Notes under the pieces: generated by a model
Told to the model about the DNA's origin: nothing
Seen by the model: only the letters and a program-made list of their open reading frames with translations
Database searches by the model: none
Part shown: positions 34,242 through 42,578 of the stretch, piece after piece
How the letters are laid out: the number at the start of each line of letters is the position of its first letter
Position numbering within the stretch: position 1 is the first letter of the stretch
DNA from: Lachnospiraceae bacterium
Lineage (GTDB): Bacteria; Bacillota; Clostridia; Lachnospirales; Lachnospiraceae
Length of the DNA: 64,000 nucleotides
Reading direction: 5' to 3'
NCBI GenBank assembly: GCA_017439675.1
Contig: JAFSIQ010000043.1
Span: forward strand, 1 to 64,000
Program-made: the position numbers and the translations under genes

Positions 34242-35483
34242 TTATTCTTCTACCATCAGAACTCCGTTATCTATCTTCATTCTAAGAATTCTACGAACAG
34301 ATTCATTTATCTGAGTCTCCGATAATTTTCCTTGTTCTACCGCTGCTTTCGCACCTTTCATGGACGCTGCAAAATCTGCAGAAAACACCATATCATTTCC
34401 TGCAACAAATGCTGCCCCAGTTGCCTCCTCGATGGTCATTGTCCGCAAAATCGCCTGCATATTCAAATCGTCTGTTATGACAACTCCAGAAAAACCCAAA
34501 TCTGCTCTCAACAAATTGTGTACACTAGAAGAAAGCGAGGCAGGATTATCTGCATCCACCTGTTCCATCACAATATGGGACACCATAATCATATCGACTC
34601 CATTTTGAATCCCTGTGCGAAACGGAACAAAATCTTGATTCTCATATTCCTCCAAGGCCCTATCATCCTTTGCCATCACATTATGAGTATTCACATTATT
34701 ACCATATCCTGGAAAATGCTTCACACACGCAGACACACCACTATCCTTCATGGCAGACAACACCGTCTTCACATAATCAGACACAACCTGTTTGTTATCG
34801 CCAGCGGAACGGTAATACATATAGCTTTGACGGTTAGACACCACGTCCGCCACCGGCGCAAAATTCAAATTAATTCCAAGTTGCTTCAAATACTGCATTT
34901 TCAATTCCGTATCCTCAGTAACTGCATCTGTACCTTTTCCCATTAATTCTCTAGCACCTGAAAATGTCGGCAAATCACGCTCTGCCAAGGTCTTCAACCG
35001 GCTAACCTGTCCGCCCTCTTCATCCACCCCTACATAAAGTGGGATTTTCATATGGGATTGCATGATATCTACTCTGTTCCTCACCTGTTCTATGGTCTTC
35101 CCTGCAAAATCCACTTCAAACAGAATCACTCCACCGGGCTGATAGTTGGTCAGATTATACTGCGTGATATCATTTTCATTGGTAAGTATCATCATCTGTG
35201 CCAGTTTCTGTTCCATGGTCATGCTCTCTAACAGCTTGTCAATATAGGCATTCCATTCACGCTCTTTCGCCGTAATTTCTTCTATTTTCTTAAGCGCTAT
35301 CGAAACTGCCTGATGGGCCGATTCTTCATGACCCTTCATCATGATTTCGCCAAGTCCACTTTCAAAGGACATAGGTTCTGCTTTTGCCCCATCCCATATA
35401 ACGACTGTCACTCCCACATACAGGATTCCAAAAAACATAACTGCCAATATTATACTCAATAGAATCTTTCCTACTAATTTCAT
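34242..35483 (-). CDS. Glycoside hydrolase family 3 protein, NagZ-like
   Basis: Probable beta-N-acetylhexosaminidase acting on cell-wall fragments. About 413 residues. An N-terminal hydrophobic segment (about 5-27) anchors it outside the membrane. The GH3 barrel has MTMEQKLAQMMI, GVDEEGGQVSRL, NFAPVADV and the general acid/base motif KHFPGYGNNVNTHN with its His. The nucleophile Asp is in VVITDDLNMQAI. NagZ itself is cytosolic in Gram-negatives; Firmicute versions are exported. It has the GGGGG ribosome site and ends the moxR-DUF58-transglutaminase cluster before WYL. Confidence 0.88.
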   Translation of the reverse strand: MKLVGKILLSIILAVMFFGILYVGVTVVIWDGAKAEPMSFESGLGEIMMKGHEESAHQAVSIALKKIEEITAKEREWNAYIDKLLESMTMEQKLAQMMILTNENDITQYNLTNYQPGGVILFEVDFAGKTIEQVRNRVDIMQSHMKIPLYVGVDEEGGQVSRLKTLAERDLPTFSGARELMGKGTDAVTEDTELKMQYLKQLGINLNFAPVADVVSNRQSYMYYRSAGDNKQVVSDYVKTVLSAMKDSGVSACVKHFPGYGNNVNTHNVMAKDDRALEEYENQDFVPFRTGIQNGVDMIMVSHIVMEQVDADNPASLSSSVHNLLRADLGFSGVVITDDLNMQAILRTMTIEEATGAAFVAGNDMVFSADFAASMKGAKAAVEQGKLSETQINESVRRILRMKIDNGVLMVEE

Positions 35484-35502
35484 TCTGTCCCCCACATGTC
35501 TG

Positions 35503-37953
35503 TTATCTCTTACATAGTCGGATTCGCTCTTTCAAACCAGAACATCGCCATATCGCTTTTCGAATCTCCTTCATGAGTTTAAGCATTTGTAGCAATTCCT
35601 GCTCATTCTGCCGCTCATTGCTATAGCTGATTGCTTCTAATCTGTCACTCATATTATCCACATCCAAATTCATATCATAATGTGTATTCACATATTCTAA
35701 TTGCTCTCTATGACTTCGACATACATTAAAATCTCTATTACAAACGCGGAACATGTCACACAAATCCGCATAATATGCCACCACAACATTCTCCATCGCA
35801 CCTCGATGGCAACGATAATAGCGCAATACTTTACGCACCCCGATTTTCCCTATCAAGAGCAACAAAAGAAGCGCAACGATTGCCACCACCACATAAATCA
35901 ACCACGCATAACGTGCTAGTCCTAAATCTCCAAACAGATTGTCATCTCCCAAATTACCGCCAATTTCAGAATCTCCCAAAAAGGATGTAAATGCATCCCA
36001 GAAATCATCCTCATCTGATGCCTCATTACTACCCGGAGTCACCTCCACGACTTTCCAACCAAAATCCTGTACATAGATTTCCACCCATGCATGTGCCATG
36101 GAGTCGGTAACCTCCACCTCCAACACCGTGGATTCGCCGATTATGGAACATCCGTGATAATAATCAAAATATTTCTCATCCAAATTCTCATCTGAGGCCA
36201 ACACTGCTTCCAGACCGAAGGCATAACCCTCCACATATCTTGCCGGTATTCCCATCTGTCGAAAGATTAATGTCGCCGCAGAGGCAAAATGAGCGCAATA
36301 CCCTTTTCGATTTCCCGTCAAAAAATAGTTAATGAAATCCTCATCCTTTGGCGTTGCTCCCGGTTTCAGAGTGTATGGAATGTTATCCGAAAAATAGTCT
36401 CTCACTGTTTCTACAATGTCGTTTTCCGTCATGGAATCATTTAATCCCATCACATCGCATTCTGCCTGAATCACTTCCTGATTCTTTTCTGGCACCTCCA
36501 AATAAATGTTACTGACATTGGATGTATCTATTTCCTTTGGGGCAACCTCACCAAGCTCCTCTTCCCATATTACTTTTGGATAATAGTAATAGCTAGTTAT
36601 CTCATTCGCGCCAAGACCTTGGGCAGTGCGTAGCATCCCGTGATTATTAAACTGTGAATAATTTTCAAACCGTGTGTAATAAGGATAATATAGATATCCA
36701 ATATTAGCACCCACATTTTCTACATCCATCTTACCCATACCAATGGTTTCATGATACCCTCGAGTCCATTGGCTCTGTATGGCTTCCGCTTCTGCCTTCA
36801 GACTTTCCTCCTCAAAAATCTCACGTTCGCTATACTTTTCAAGGAGACTTTCCTCCATGTAAATATCTTCCCATTGGTTATCGCCATAACGTCCACCAGT
36901 ATACGCCTTCAGATAAACCGCCTCATTAGTATATGGGGCAAACGTCACCAGCAAATCTGGTTGATAATCTGCACGCACATTGGACACTCCACCAAGCTTT
37001 CCTCCACTGATACCGCCAGTTGCAGCATAATGGTTATAAAGTCCTGGAAAACCGAGAAGCACAAAATTACCAATGGTTTCCTTTGTGTTCTCTCTCAACC
37101 AATCACTCTTGAATCTTCCCTCAAAGGTTGTCTTAGGAAATACAGATGCACATATGATTACAATCCCAAACATAATAGCAAAAATCCGAAGTGTAATCTG
37201 TCGAAACGCCTTACCATCCTGCGTATAAAGGATGCGATTTTTCCGCAATCCCTTAATATGAAATGCTACTCCCTTAGAAGATGGCAGAAAATGCCCATTT
37301 GCCTTAAATACAACGGTAGCAACATACCCAGCTGCCAAAGCAATCACATAGATTACATCCGGCATCAGCTTCATATAAAGCGGAACAACTAGCATCGGAA
37401 ATGTAGTAATTATCGTCCAGAATACGCCAGATGACGAACTCAACCATATATTTTCAATAATAACTAACACAAGCCCAATAAAAATTGCCATAATGGCAAC
37501 AGTTACATAAGCATTGTCAACCGTTATTTCATATTCTCTCACACCGGATAAATCAAAGAATCGTTGCGCCTCCTGCAAAATCCGATTTACCACTACATAG
37601 AATCCCGAATTTGCATATATTCGCAACTGAAAAATAGAAAACACAAATAGCACAAAGAAAGCAATGTACCCAATATCCCGATAGAAAAAGCCAGGCAGCG
37701 TATAAAGCCATGAAAAGAATATCGCCAACGCCAGTAACGCTACAATCACAATTACATAATTATAAGAAAGCGAAAATGCAGATAAAAATGCTCCTATTGT
37801 TCCAAAAGACAATAAAAAAACAACACTACTGCGCAAAAGACAATTTGTCAATACACTGCCGTTGCTCATGGTCGGCTGTTTCAGATAAATTCCCTTCGCG
37901 AGAAACACATCCCCCTTATGCAGTTCTTCCTTTTTCTTTCTTCCAAACAACAT
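35503..37953 (-). CDS. Transglutaminase-like membrane protein (TgpA type)
   Basis: 816 residues. Seven or so membrane helices in the N-terminal third (about 30-265), an extracytoplasmic beta-rich region (about 280-500), and a transglutaminase-like domain (about 505-640) with the catalytic Cys in RKGYCAHFASAATL, His in MAHAWVEIYVQ and Asp-like partner in GWKVVEVTPGS. A final helix (about 685-710) and a cytosolic tail of about 100 residues follow. The moxR-DUF58-TgpA trio is widespread. The domain predicts protein cross-linking or peptide cleavage at the envelope. Confidence 0.92.
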   Translation of the reverse strand: MLFGRKKKEELHKGDVFLAKGIYLKQPTMSNGSVLTNCLLRSSVVFLLSFGTIGAFLSAFSLSYNYVIVIVALLALAIFFSWLYTLPGFFYRDIGYIAFFVLFVFSIFQLRIYANSGFYVVVNRILQEAQRFFDLSGVREYEITVDNAYVTVAIMAIFIGLVLVIIENIWLSSSSGVFWTIITTFPMLVVPLYMKLMPDVIYVIALAAGYVATVVFKANGHFLPSSKGVAFHIKGLRKNRILYTQDGKAFRQITLRIFAIMFGIVIICASVFPKTTFEGRFKSDWLRENTKETIGNFVLLGFPGLYNHYAATGGISGGKLGGVSNVRADYQPDLLVTFAPYTNEAVYLKAYTGGRYGDNQWEDIYMEESLLEKYSEREIFEEESLKAEAEAIQSQWTRGYHETIGMGKMDVENVGANIGYLYYPYYTRFENYSQFNNHGMLRTAQGLGANEITSYYYYPKVIWEEELGEVAPKEIDTSNVSNIYLEVPEKNQEVIQAECDVMGLNDSMTENDIVETVRDYFSDNIPYTLKPGATPKDEDFINYFLTGNRKGYCAHFASAATLIFRQMGIPARYVEGYAFGLEAVLASDENLDEKYFDYYHGCSIIGESTVLEVEVTDSMAHAWVEIYVQDFGWKVVEVTPGSNEASDEDDFWDAFTSFLGDSEIGGNLGDDNLFGDLGLARYAWLIYVVVAIVALLLLLLIGKIGVRKVLRYYRCHRGAMENVVVAYYADLCDMFRVCNRDFNVCRSHREQLEYVNTHYDMNLDVDNMSDRLEAISYSNERQNEQELLQMLKLMKEIRKAIWRCSGLKERIRLCKR

Positions 37954-37965
37954 ACAGATTCCACA

Positions 37966-39033
37966 CTAGCGGTTGCGCAATTGTGCTACCGTCCCCTTCT
38001 CTCCATAAATCACTTCGTCTGACGCAGTTTCTCCACTGTCATACCCAATGTACAGATACTCTGCTTTACTTCCATTGTGGCGCAAGAACATTTCTTCCAC
38101 CTGTCCCACTTCTCTATAACACTGGTCGTATAACATCATGGAAAACCACTCCATACGCTCCACTTCATTTCCAATATAACACTCTTTTAATTCTTTTGAA
38201 TTTACACTGTAATAATAAACGGTAAACGGAAGATTCTGCTTTACAAATGACTTTGTAATACTGTCCGCCAAGTCTAACACTGTATCTAATCCCATATCCT
38301 CGTTGTTGGCAAGTTCCACTAAAACATTTAACTGCATAGCAGATACACTGACACGTTCCTTTACCATCAATTCATCCTTTTTCACCGATAGCTTCCAATG
38401 GATATTTTGCAATTTATCACCAGGAATGTATTCTCTAATCCCATTGATTTCCGAGAAATCATACCCCTTCTCTTTGCTCTCCATAGACTCTGATACACCC
38501 TTAATATAAATGTGCCCAGCTTCCTGACTACGAAGAGGACTTGCCGGCACAATCAGACAATCTGCACTCTCAGACAGCGCCACCTTCAACTCACAAATTC
38601 CCAACAAGTCCATAAAACAAATATATTTTGCATTCACCGCAAAATGTCCACTGTAATCCATCACTACTGGATACACAATCTCTGTTTTCTTTCTTGCACG
38701 CACTGGCAGATTCAAAAAATGGTCTCCATCCTCACGGTAAAGGGTGTTCTCCACCTCCAGCTTCACGGTAGCATTTAAGAGAGGATGCCACGTAGGATTA
38801 TGAAGCACAATCCGTAGCAAAAATTCACTTCCCTTTTCCATTGGCTCTAGCGGTGCCATCAATTGTAGCTTAAAATGATCTCTCACCTTATATACCCCAT
38901 AAATGGAGTAAACCGGAAACAACAAAAGTCCAACCAACAAAATGAAATTCAGATAACTATGAAAAAGTAACATCATTGCCACATCAGCTACAATAATGAT
39001 GATATAGCGGATGATATTTCCAATTTGCTTCAT
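37966..39033 (-). CDS. DUF58 protein
   Basis: 355 residues. Two N-terminal membrane segments (about 8-55) precede an Ig-like region and then the DUF58 core with FSEINGIREYIPGDKLQNIH and WKLSVKKDELMVKERV (residues about 205-245), the most conserved part of the family, followed by a von Willebrand A-like fold. DUF58 proteins are thought to work with MoxR ATPases as substrate adaptors. Here the pair is adjacent (47 nt). AAAGGAG lies 5 nt before the ATG at 39033. Confidence 0.9.
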   Translation of the reverse strand: MKQIGNIIRYIIIIVADVAMMLLFHSYLNFILLVGLLLFPVYSIYGVYKVRDHFKLQLMAPLEPMEKGSEFLLRIVLHNPTWHPLLNATVKLEVENTLYREDGDHFLNLPVRARKKTEIVYPVVMDYSGHFAVNAKYICFMDLLGICELKVALSESADCLIVPASPLRSQEAGHIYIKGVSESMESKEKGYDFSEINGIREYIPGDKLQNIHWKLSVKKDELMVKERVSVSAMQLNVLVELANNEDMGLDTVLDLADSITKSFVKQNLPFTVYYYSVNSKELKECYIGNEVERMEWFSMMLYDQCYREVGQVEEMFLRHNGSKAEYLYIGYDSGETASDEVIYGEKGTVAQLRNR

Positions 39034-39080
39034 AATTTCTCCTTTCTTCCATACACACACTAGTGCTTCCTGTCGTCATT

Positions 39081-39995
39081 TCATGTCCGTGGAACATTCA
39101 CACCGCTAAATAATTCACTTAATGCATCCGTTACATTCTTGCCTTCAGCTCTTGCCTTGGTGCTAAGTTTTACCCTATGTCCCAACACATCCGCAAATAC
39201 CTTTCGGATATCCTCCGGTGTCACATATTCTCTATCATTTAAAACTGCAATTGCCTTTGCCATGCGAAGCAACGCAATAGTTCCACGAGGACTTGCGCCC
39301 ATGGAAAACAACGGATTGGTTCTAGTTCCCTCCACAAGAGTTACAATGTATTCATAAATGGAGTCATGCACAAACATGTCATTGGTTTTCTTGCGAAGCG
39401 TCATAAACTCCTCTGCTGTAATCACACTCTCCAATGTGGAAATTGGTTTCTTGGCATTATCCTTCAAAATGTCAATTGCCGCATCATGCTCAGGATATCC
39501 CATGGTAAGACACACCATGAAACGGTCAAGCTGTGACTCTGGCAACATCTGTGTTCCAGAGGAACCTAAAGGATTCTCCGTAGCGATTACCACAAATGGG
39601 TCCGGTAAGGACCTAGTCACCCCATCTACGGTAACATTTCCTTCCTCCATAACCTCTAGCAATGCGGATTGTGTCTTTGGAGAGGTACGGTTAATCTCAT
39701 CCGCCAAAAACAGGTTACAACAAACCGCACCCTGCTGATACTCGAAGGTTTTGTTATCCTGATTGTACATAGAAAAACCTACGATATCACTTGGAAGAAC
39801 ATCCGGCGTAAACTGGACACGCTTGTAGGATAGTGACATGGTCTTTGCAATTGCCATGGCAAGGGTGGTTTTACCCACACCCGGAATATCCTCCAACAAA
39901 ATGTGACCACCGGCGAGCATCGCTGCTAACACCTTTTCTATTACCTCATCTTTGCCTTTCACGGCTTTTTTGATTTCCTGTTTAACTCGCTGCAT
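39081..39995 (-). CDS. MoxR-family AAA+ ATPase
   Basis: 304 residues, cytosolic chaperone-like ATPase. Walker A GVGKTTLAMAIA, Walker B NLFLADEINRTSPKTQSALL, sensor 1 FVVIATENPLG, arginine-finger region ESQLDRFMV and the C-terminal lid GASPRGTIALLRMAKA. All AAA+ elements are complete. MoxR proteins activate other proteins, usually those with VWA folds. The next genes (DUF58, transglutaminase) are its standard partners. AAGGAGG lies 5 nt before the ATG. Confidence 0.95.
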   Translation of the reverse strand: MQRVKQEIKKAVKGKDEVIEKVLAAMLAGGHILLEDIPGVGKTTLAMAIAKTMSLSYKRVQFTPDVLPSDIVGFSMYNQDNKTFEYQQGAVCCNLFLADEINRTSPKTQSALLEVMEEGNVTVDGVTRSLPDPFVVIATENPLGSSGTQMLPESQLDRFMVCLTMGYPEHDAAIDILKDNAKKPISTLESVITAEEFMTLRKKTNDMFVHDSIYEYIVTLVEGTRTNPLFSMGASPRGTIALLRMAKAIAVLNDREYVTPEDIRKVFADVLGHRVKLSTKARAEGKNVTDALSELFSGVNVPRT

Positions 39996-40028
39996 ACATT
40001 CCTCCTTATCTGATACATTGTCTTATTC

Positions 40029-40136
40029 TTAATTGCTATTTTTTTGCTTCTTTCGCTCTCTCATCTTCTTAATGATGTCAATATCCATAATCAATTCCAC
40101 TATCACTTCAAAAATATCAACTATAATATCAACCAT
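40029..40136 (-). CDS. Small 35-residue amphipathic protein
   Basis: A short frame with a strong ribosome site (GGAAGG, 7 nt before ATG). The product begins MVDIIVDIFEVIVELIMDID with alternating acidic and hydrophobic residues, which would form an amphipathic or membrane-lying helix, and ends in a basic tail KKMRERKKQKNSN. It lies 26 nt after the ClC gene and 33 nt before moxR on the same strand, so it is probably translated in that transcript. No homologue is known to me; it may be a membrane-associated micropeptide. Confidence 0.6.
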   Translation of the reverse strand: MVDIIVDIFEVIVELIMDIDIIKKMRERKKQKNSN

Positions 40137-40162
40137 ATCGATTCCTTCCGAAACAAAAAACG

Positions 40163-41452
40163 CTACATGTGCGTCGACTTGTTTACATACTGTGCCTTAT
40201 ATTTCGAATACACAATTGTTTGATCCTTGTACAAGCCATAATATCCTGATGCTGCATAGCTCACAGCTACCGCAATTAAATAATAAGATACACCTTCAAA
40301 ACCGAACAATTCGAAGGCAATCAAAATCGAAGTGATTGGACAATTGGTCACACCACAAAAGACTGCTACCATTCCCGCTGCTGCACAAAGGGATGGCGAT
40401 AGCCCCGATATACTTCCGAACACGCAGCCAAAGGTTGCGCCAATACAAAAGGATGGTACAATCTCACCACCACGAAATCCAATTTTCATGGTAAGCACTG
40501 TCAATACCATTTTCCAGAAAAAAGCCATGGAGTCCACCTCGCCACCTTCAATGGCCGCTACAATCAAATTGGTTCCTGCTCCCATGTAAACATCCGTCTG
40601 CAATATGGTTGTCAAGACTAAAATCGCAATACCCACCACCAAAACACGCACATATGGGTTCTTCAGATACTTACGGAACAATTCTCCACTTTTCTTAAGC
40701 ATCACACAGAAAATGGTACTAAGACCTGCACACCCCAACGCAATCACTCCCATTTTCAATCCACTCCACATGGTAAGTTCTGGTATACCTGTCACATGAA
40801 ATGCCTCTGGATTAATTCCCATGGTAGCCGCAAATCCCGAAGCAATCAATGCAGATACAGCACACGGAAGCAAGGCAGTATAATACATAACACCTACACT
40901 TACCACCTCCATGGCAAACACTGCTGCAGCCAATGGTGTACCAAACAATGCCGAAAATGCTGCACTCATGCCACACATAACGATTACATGTCTGTCTGCC
41001 TCATCTAATCGTAACCATCTTCCTAGTTGATTACCGATACTTCCTCCCAACTGAATTGCCGCGCCTTCACGTCCTGCTGAACCACCAACGAGGTGCGTCA
41101 AGGCTGTGGATATGAAAATAAGCGGTGCTGAGCGAAATGGCACTTCATCTTTGGCTCGCACAGTGGAAAAAACCTGATTCGTTCCTCCGTCGTCTTTTCC
41201 TATTTTTTTATAGACAAATACAATAAACAAACCTGTTAATGGTAGTAAATAGAAAATCCACGGATTTTCTTCACGAATTTTTGTTACTCCCGATAGTGTG
41301 TAGGAAAACATACTACTAACACCACCAACAATAAAACCAGTTAAAAAGGCAATAAATAGCCATTTGACAAGACTCAATCCGTTTTGTTTAATTCTTCTAT
41401 AATAGTACTGAACAAGAACCCTTGCTTTTCGTTCATGTTGTTTGTCTGACAT
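40163..41452 (-). CDS. ClC-family chloride channel or H+/Cl- antiporter
   Basis: 429 residues, about ten or more membrane helices. The gating-glutamate motif is GSAGREGAAIQLGGSIG (the usual GREGP here reads GREGA), with the Glu present, and GGEIVPSFCIGATFG matches the third anion-binding stretch. The family includes antiporters and fluoride exporters; which one cannot be told, although the gating Glu favours a coupled antiporter. The ATG at 41452 follows GAGGAAGAGAA; upstream are the 41-bp tandem repeats. Next genes are a 35-residue ORF and moxR. Confidence 0.9.
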   Translation of the reverse strand: MSDKQHERKARVLVQYYYRRIKQNGLSLVKWLFIAFLTGFIVGGVSSMFSYTLSGVTKIREENPWIFYLLPLTGLFIVFVYKKIGKDDGGTNQVFSTVRAKDEVPFRSAPLIFISTALTHLVGGSAGREGAAIQLGGSIGNQLGRWLRLDEADRHVIVMCGMSAAFSALFGTPLAAAVFAMEVVSVGVMYYTALLPCAVSALIASGFAATMGINPEAFHVTGIPELTMWSGLKMGVIALGCAGLSTIFCVMLKKSGELFRKYLKNPYVRVLVVGIAILVLTTILQTDVYMGAGTNLIVAAIEGGEVDSMAFFWKMVLTVLTMKIGFRGGEIVPSFCIGATFGCVFGSISGLSPSLCAAAGMVAVFCGVTNCPITSILIAFELFGFEGVSYYLIAVAVSYAASGYYGLYKDQTIVYSKYKAQYVNKSTHM

Positions 41453-41479
41453 TTCTCTTCCTCGCTTTTTGTACATTCG

Positions 41480-41799
41480 CTCAGTTCAGAGCCCATTCGA
41501 AAACACTTCGTTTCTCTGTGCTCAGTTCAGAGCCCATTCGAAAACACTTCGTTTCTCTGTGCTCAGTTCAGAGCCCATTCGAAAACACTTCATTTCTCTG
41601 TGCTCAGTTCAGAGCCCATTCGAAAACACTTCGTTTCTCTGTGCTCAGTTCAGAGCCCATTCGAAAACACTTCATTTCTCTGTGCTCAGTTCAGAGCCCA
41701 TTCGAAAACACTTCATTTCTCTGTGCTCAGTTCAGAGCCCATTCGAAAACACTTCGTTTCTCTGTGCTCAGTTCAGAGCCCATTCGAAAACACTTCGTG
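41480..41799. repeat. Eight tandem copies of a 41-bp repeat
   Basis: Unit (plus strand) starts CTCAGTTCAGAGCCCATTCG and continues AAAACACTTC(G/A)TTTCTCTGTG. Copies begin at 41480, 41521, 41562, 41603, 41644, 41685, 41726 and 41767; the last is cut at about 41799. The only variable base in copies 1-7 reads G G A G A A G. 41 is not a multiple of 3, so all frames stay open without being genes. The CGAA...TTCG arms in each unit could fold. It lies directly upstream of the ClC gene. Confidence 0.97.
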
Positions 41800-41820
41800 T
41801 TTATCTCATGTATGGCTCTC

Positions 41821-41893
41821 GCCAAATAGTTTCATATAGAAATACACTTCAGAATGCAAGCATTCTCGTGTATTTCTAATGAAACTGCTTGGC
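41821..41893. repeat. Long hairpin beside the 41-bp repeats
   Basis: A 73-nt imperfect palindrome. Outer arms GCCAA (41821-41825) and TTGGC (41889-41893); then AGTTTCAT/ATGAAACT, AGAAATACAC/GTGTATTTCT and AGAATG/CATTCT around a CAAG loop. The bases following it (GGCTCTGAACTG, 41891-41902) are the reverse complement of the repeat-unit start CAGTTCAGAGCC, so the hairpin and minisatellite share sequence in opposite orientation. Confidence 0.85.
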
Positions 41894-41902
41894 TCTGAAC
41901 TG

Positions 41903-42247
41903 TTACAAGTTCGCTCCATTCCAACCCCAATTTTTCACTACTTCATACTTCACATAAATATGGTCAGCCGCAATCCCTAAAACTTCATTGAAAATCTTGC
42001 AAATTTCACTCGTTAATGTATCAAATGCTGTAGGATTTTCACCACCAAACACCTTCACTTCCACAAATGCCATTGGTTGGCTGTTATCGCCTCTGAAATA
42101 CAAGTGATAGTTATCCTCAAATCCTGTCATTAACCAAGCCTCACTCTTTCCTGGAATCAATGAGATTGCCTGACCCAATCTTGTCTTAATCTCCTTTTCC
42201 TGTTCTTCACTAATCGATACACTTACCTTTGAATCAATAAATGGCAT
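41903..42247 (-). CDS. Bacterial MIF-family tautomerase
   Basis: 114 residues, the size of macrophage migration inhibitory factor. The catalytic Pro-2 is present (MPFIDSKVSVSISEEQ), as is the interior FVEVKVFGGENPTAFDTLTS and the C-terminal strand IYVKYEVVKNWGWNGANL. MIF enzymes tautomerise phenylpyruvate-type ketones; the physiological role in bacteria is unclear. The animal homologue is a cytokine, so secreted bacterial versions could affect a host, but no signal peptide is visible. Stand-alone gene; long hairpin at its 3' side. Confidence 0.92.
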   Translation of the reverse strand: MPFIDSKVSVSISEEQEKEIKTRLGQAISLIPGKSEAWLMTGFEDNYHLYFRGDNSQPMAFVEVKVFGGENPTAFDTLTSEICKIFNEVLGIAADHIYVKYEVVKNWGWNGANL

Positions 42248-42578
42248 AGTACTATCCTCCTAACATACTTGTTTCTATTCTTGTTTTATCAGCAACAACT
42301 CAAAAAATATCTCTATTTCCAAATTATTGCACAGATATTAATATTTTAACCGACTTTTTATGGATTGTCTATGATTTGTATAGTGTTTTGGGCATTTCAC
42401 ATAATTTTCTCATTGTGTATTGTTATAACACAAAAAGACCGAGTTCCTGTGCCAACTGTTACTACAGTCAAAACAAGGAAACCCGGTCCCAATCATTTTA
42501 TATGATACGATTCCATGATGCGTCAATAATGAACTTGTCTACCCAACGCATCAACCATCATATCCTCTCGCATTGATT
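42248..42578. other. Intergenic region between the MIF and fucO genes
   Basis: 331 bp. The right part holds the fucO terminator (42432-42488). The left part is AT-rich leader DNA of the MIF gene; AGGAGG precedes its ATG, and no convincing promoter pair or other feature was seen. Confidence 0.6.
42432..42488 (-). terminator. Intrinsic terminator of fucO
   Basis: Large hairpin on the minus strand: GACCGGGTTTCCTTGT with ACAGGAACTCGGTC, containing an inner hairpin ACTGTAGTAACAGT, and followed by TTTTTG. It lies about 90 nt after the stop codon. Confidence 0.85.

Noticed and set aside
41480-41799. CRISPR-like array
   Set aside because: The repeat units are head-to-tail with no unique spacers between them, and there are no cas genes nearby. 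It is a minisatellite.
41422-41879. Overlapping plus-strand frames through the tandem repeats (135, 145 and 79 residues)
   Set aside because: They exist only because a 41-bp unit with no stop codon keeps three frames open. There is no ribosome site or family match, and the products are simple repeats.
42290-42420. Riboswitch in the leader of the MIF gene
   Set aside because: The region is AT-rich with only weak stems; no conserved aptamer motif was found.
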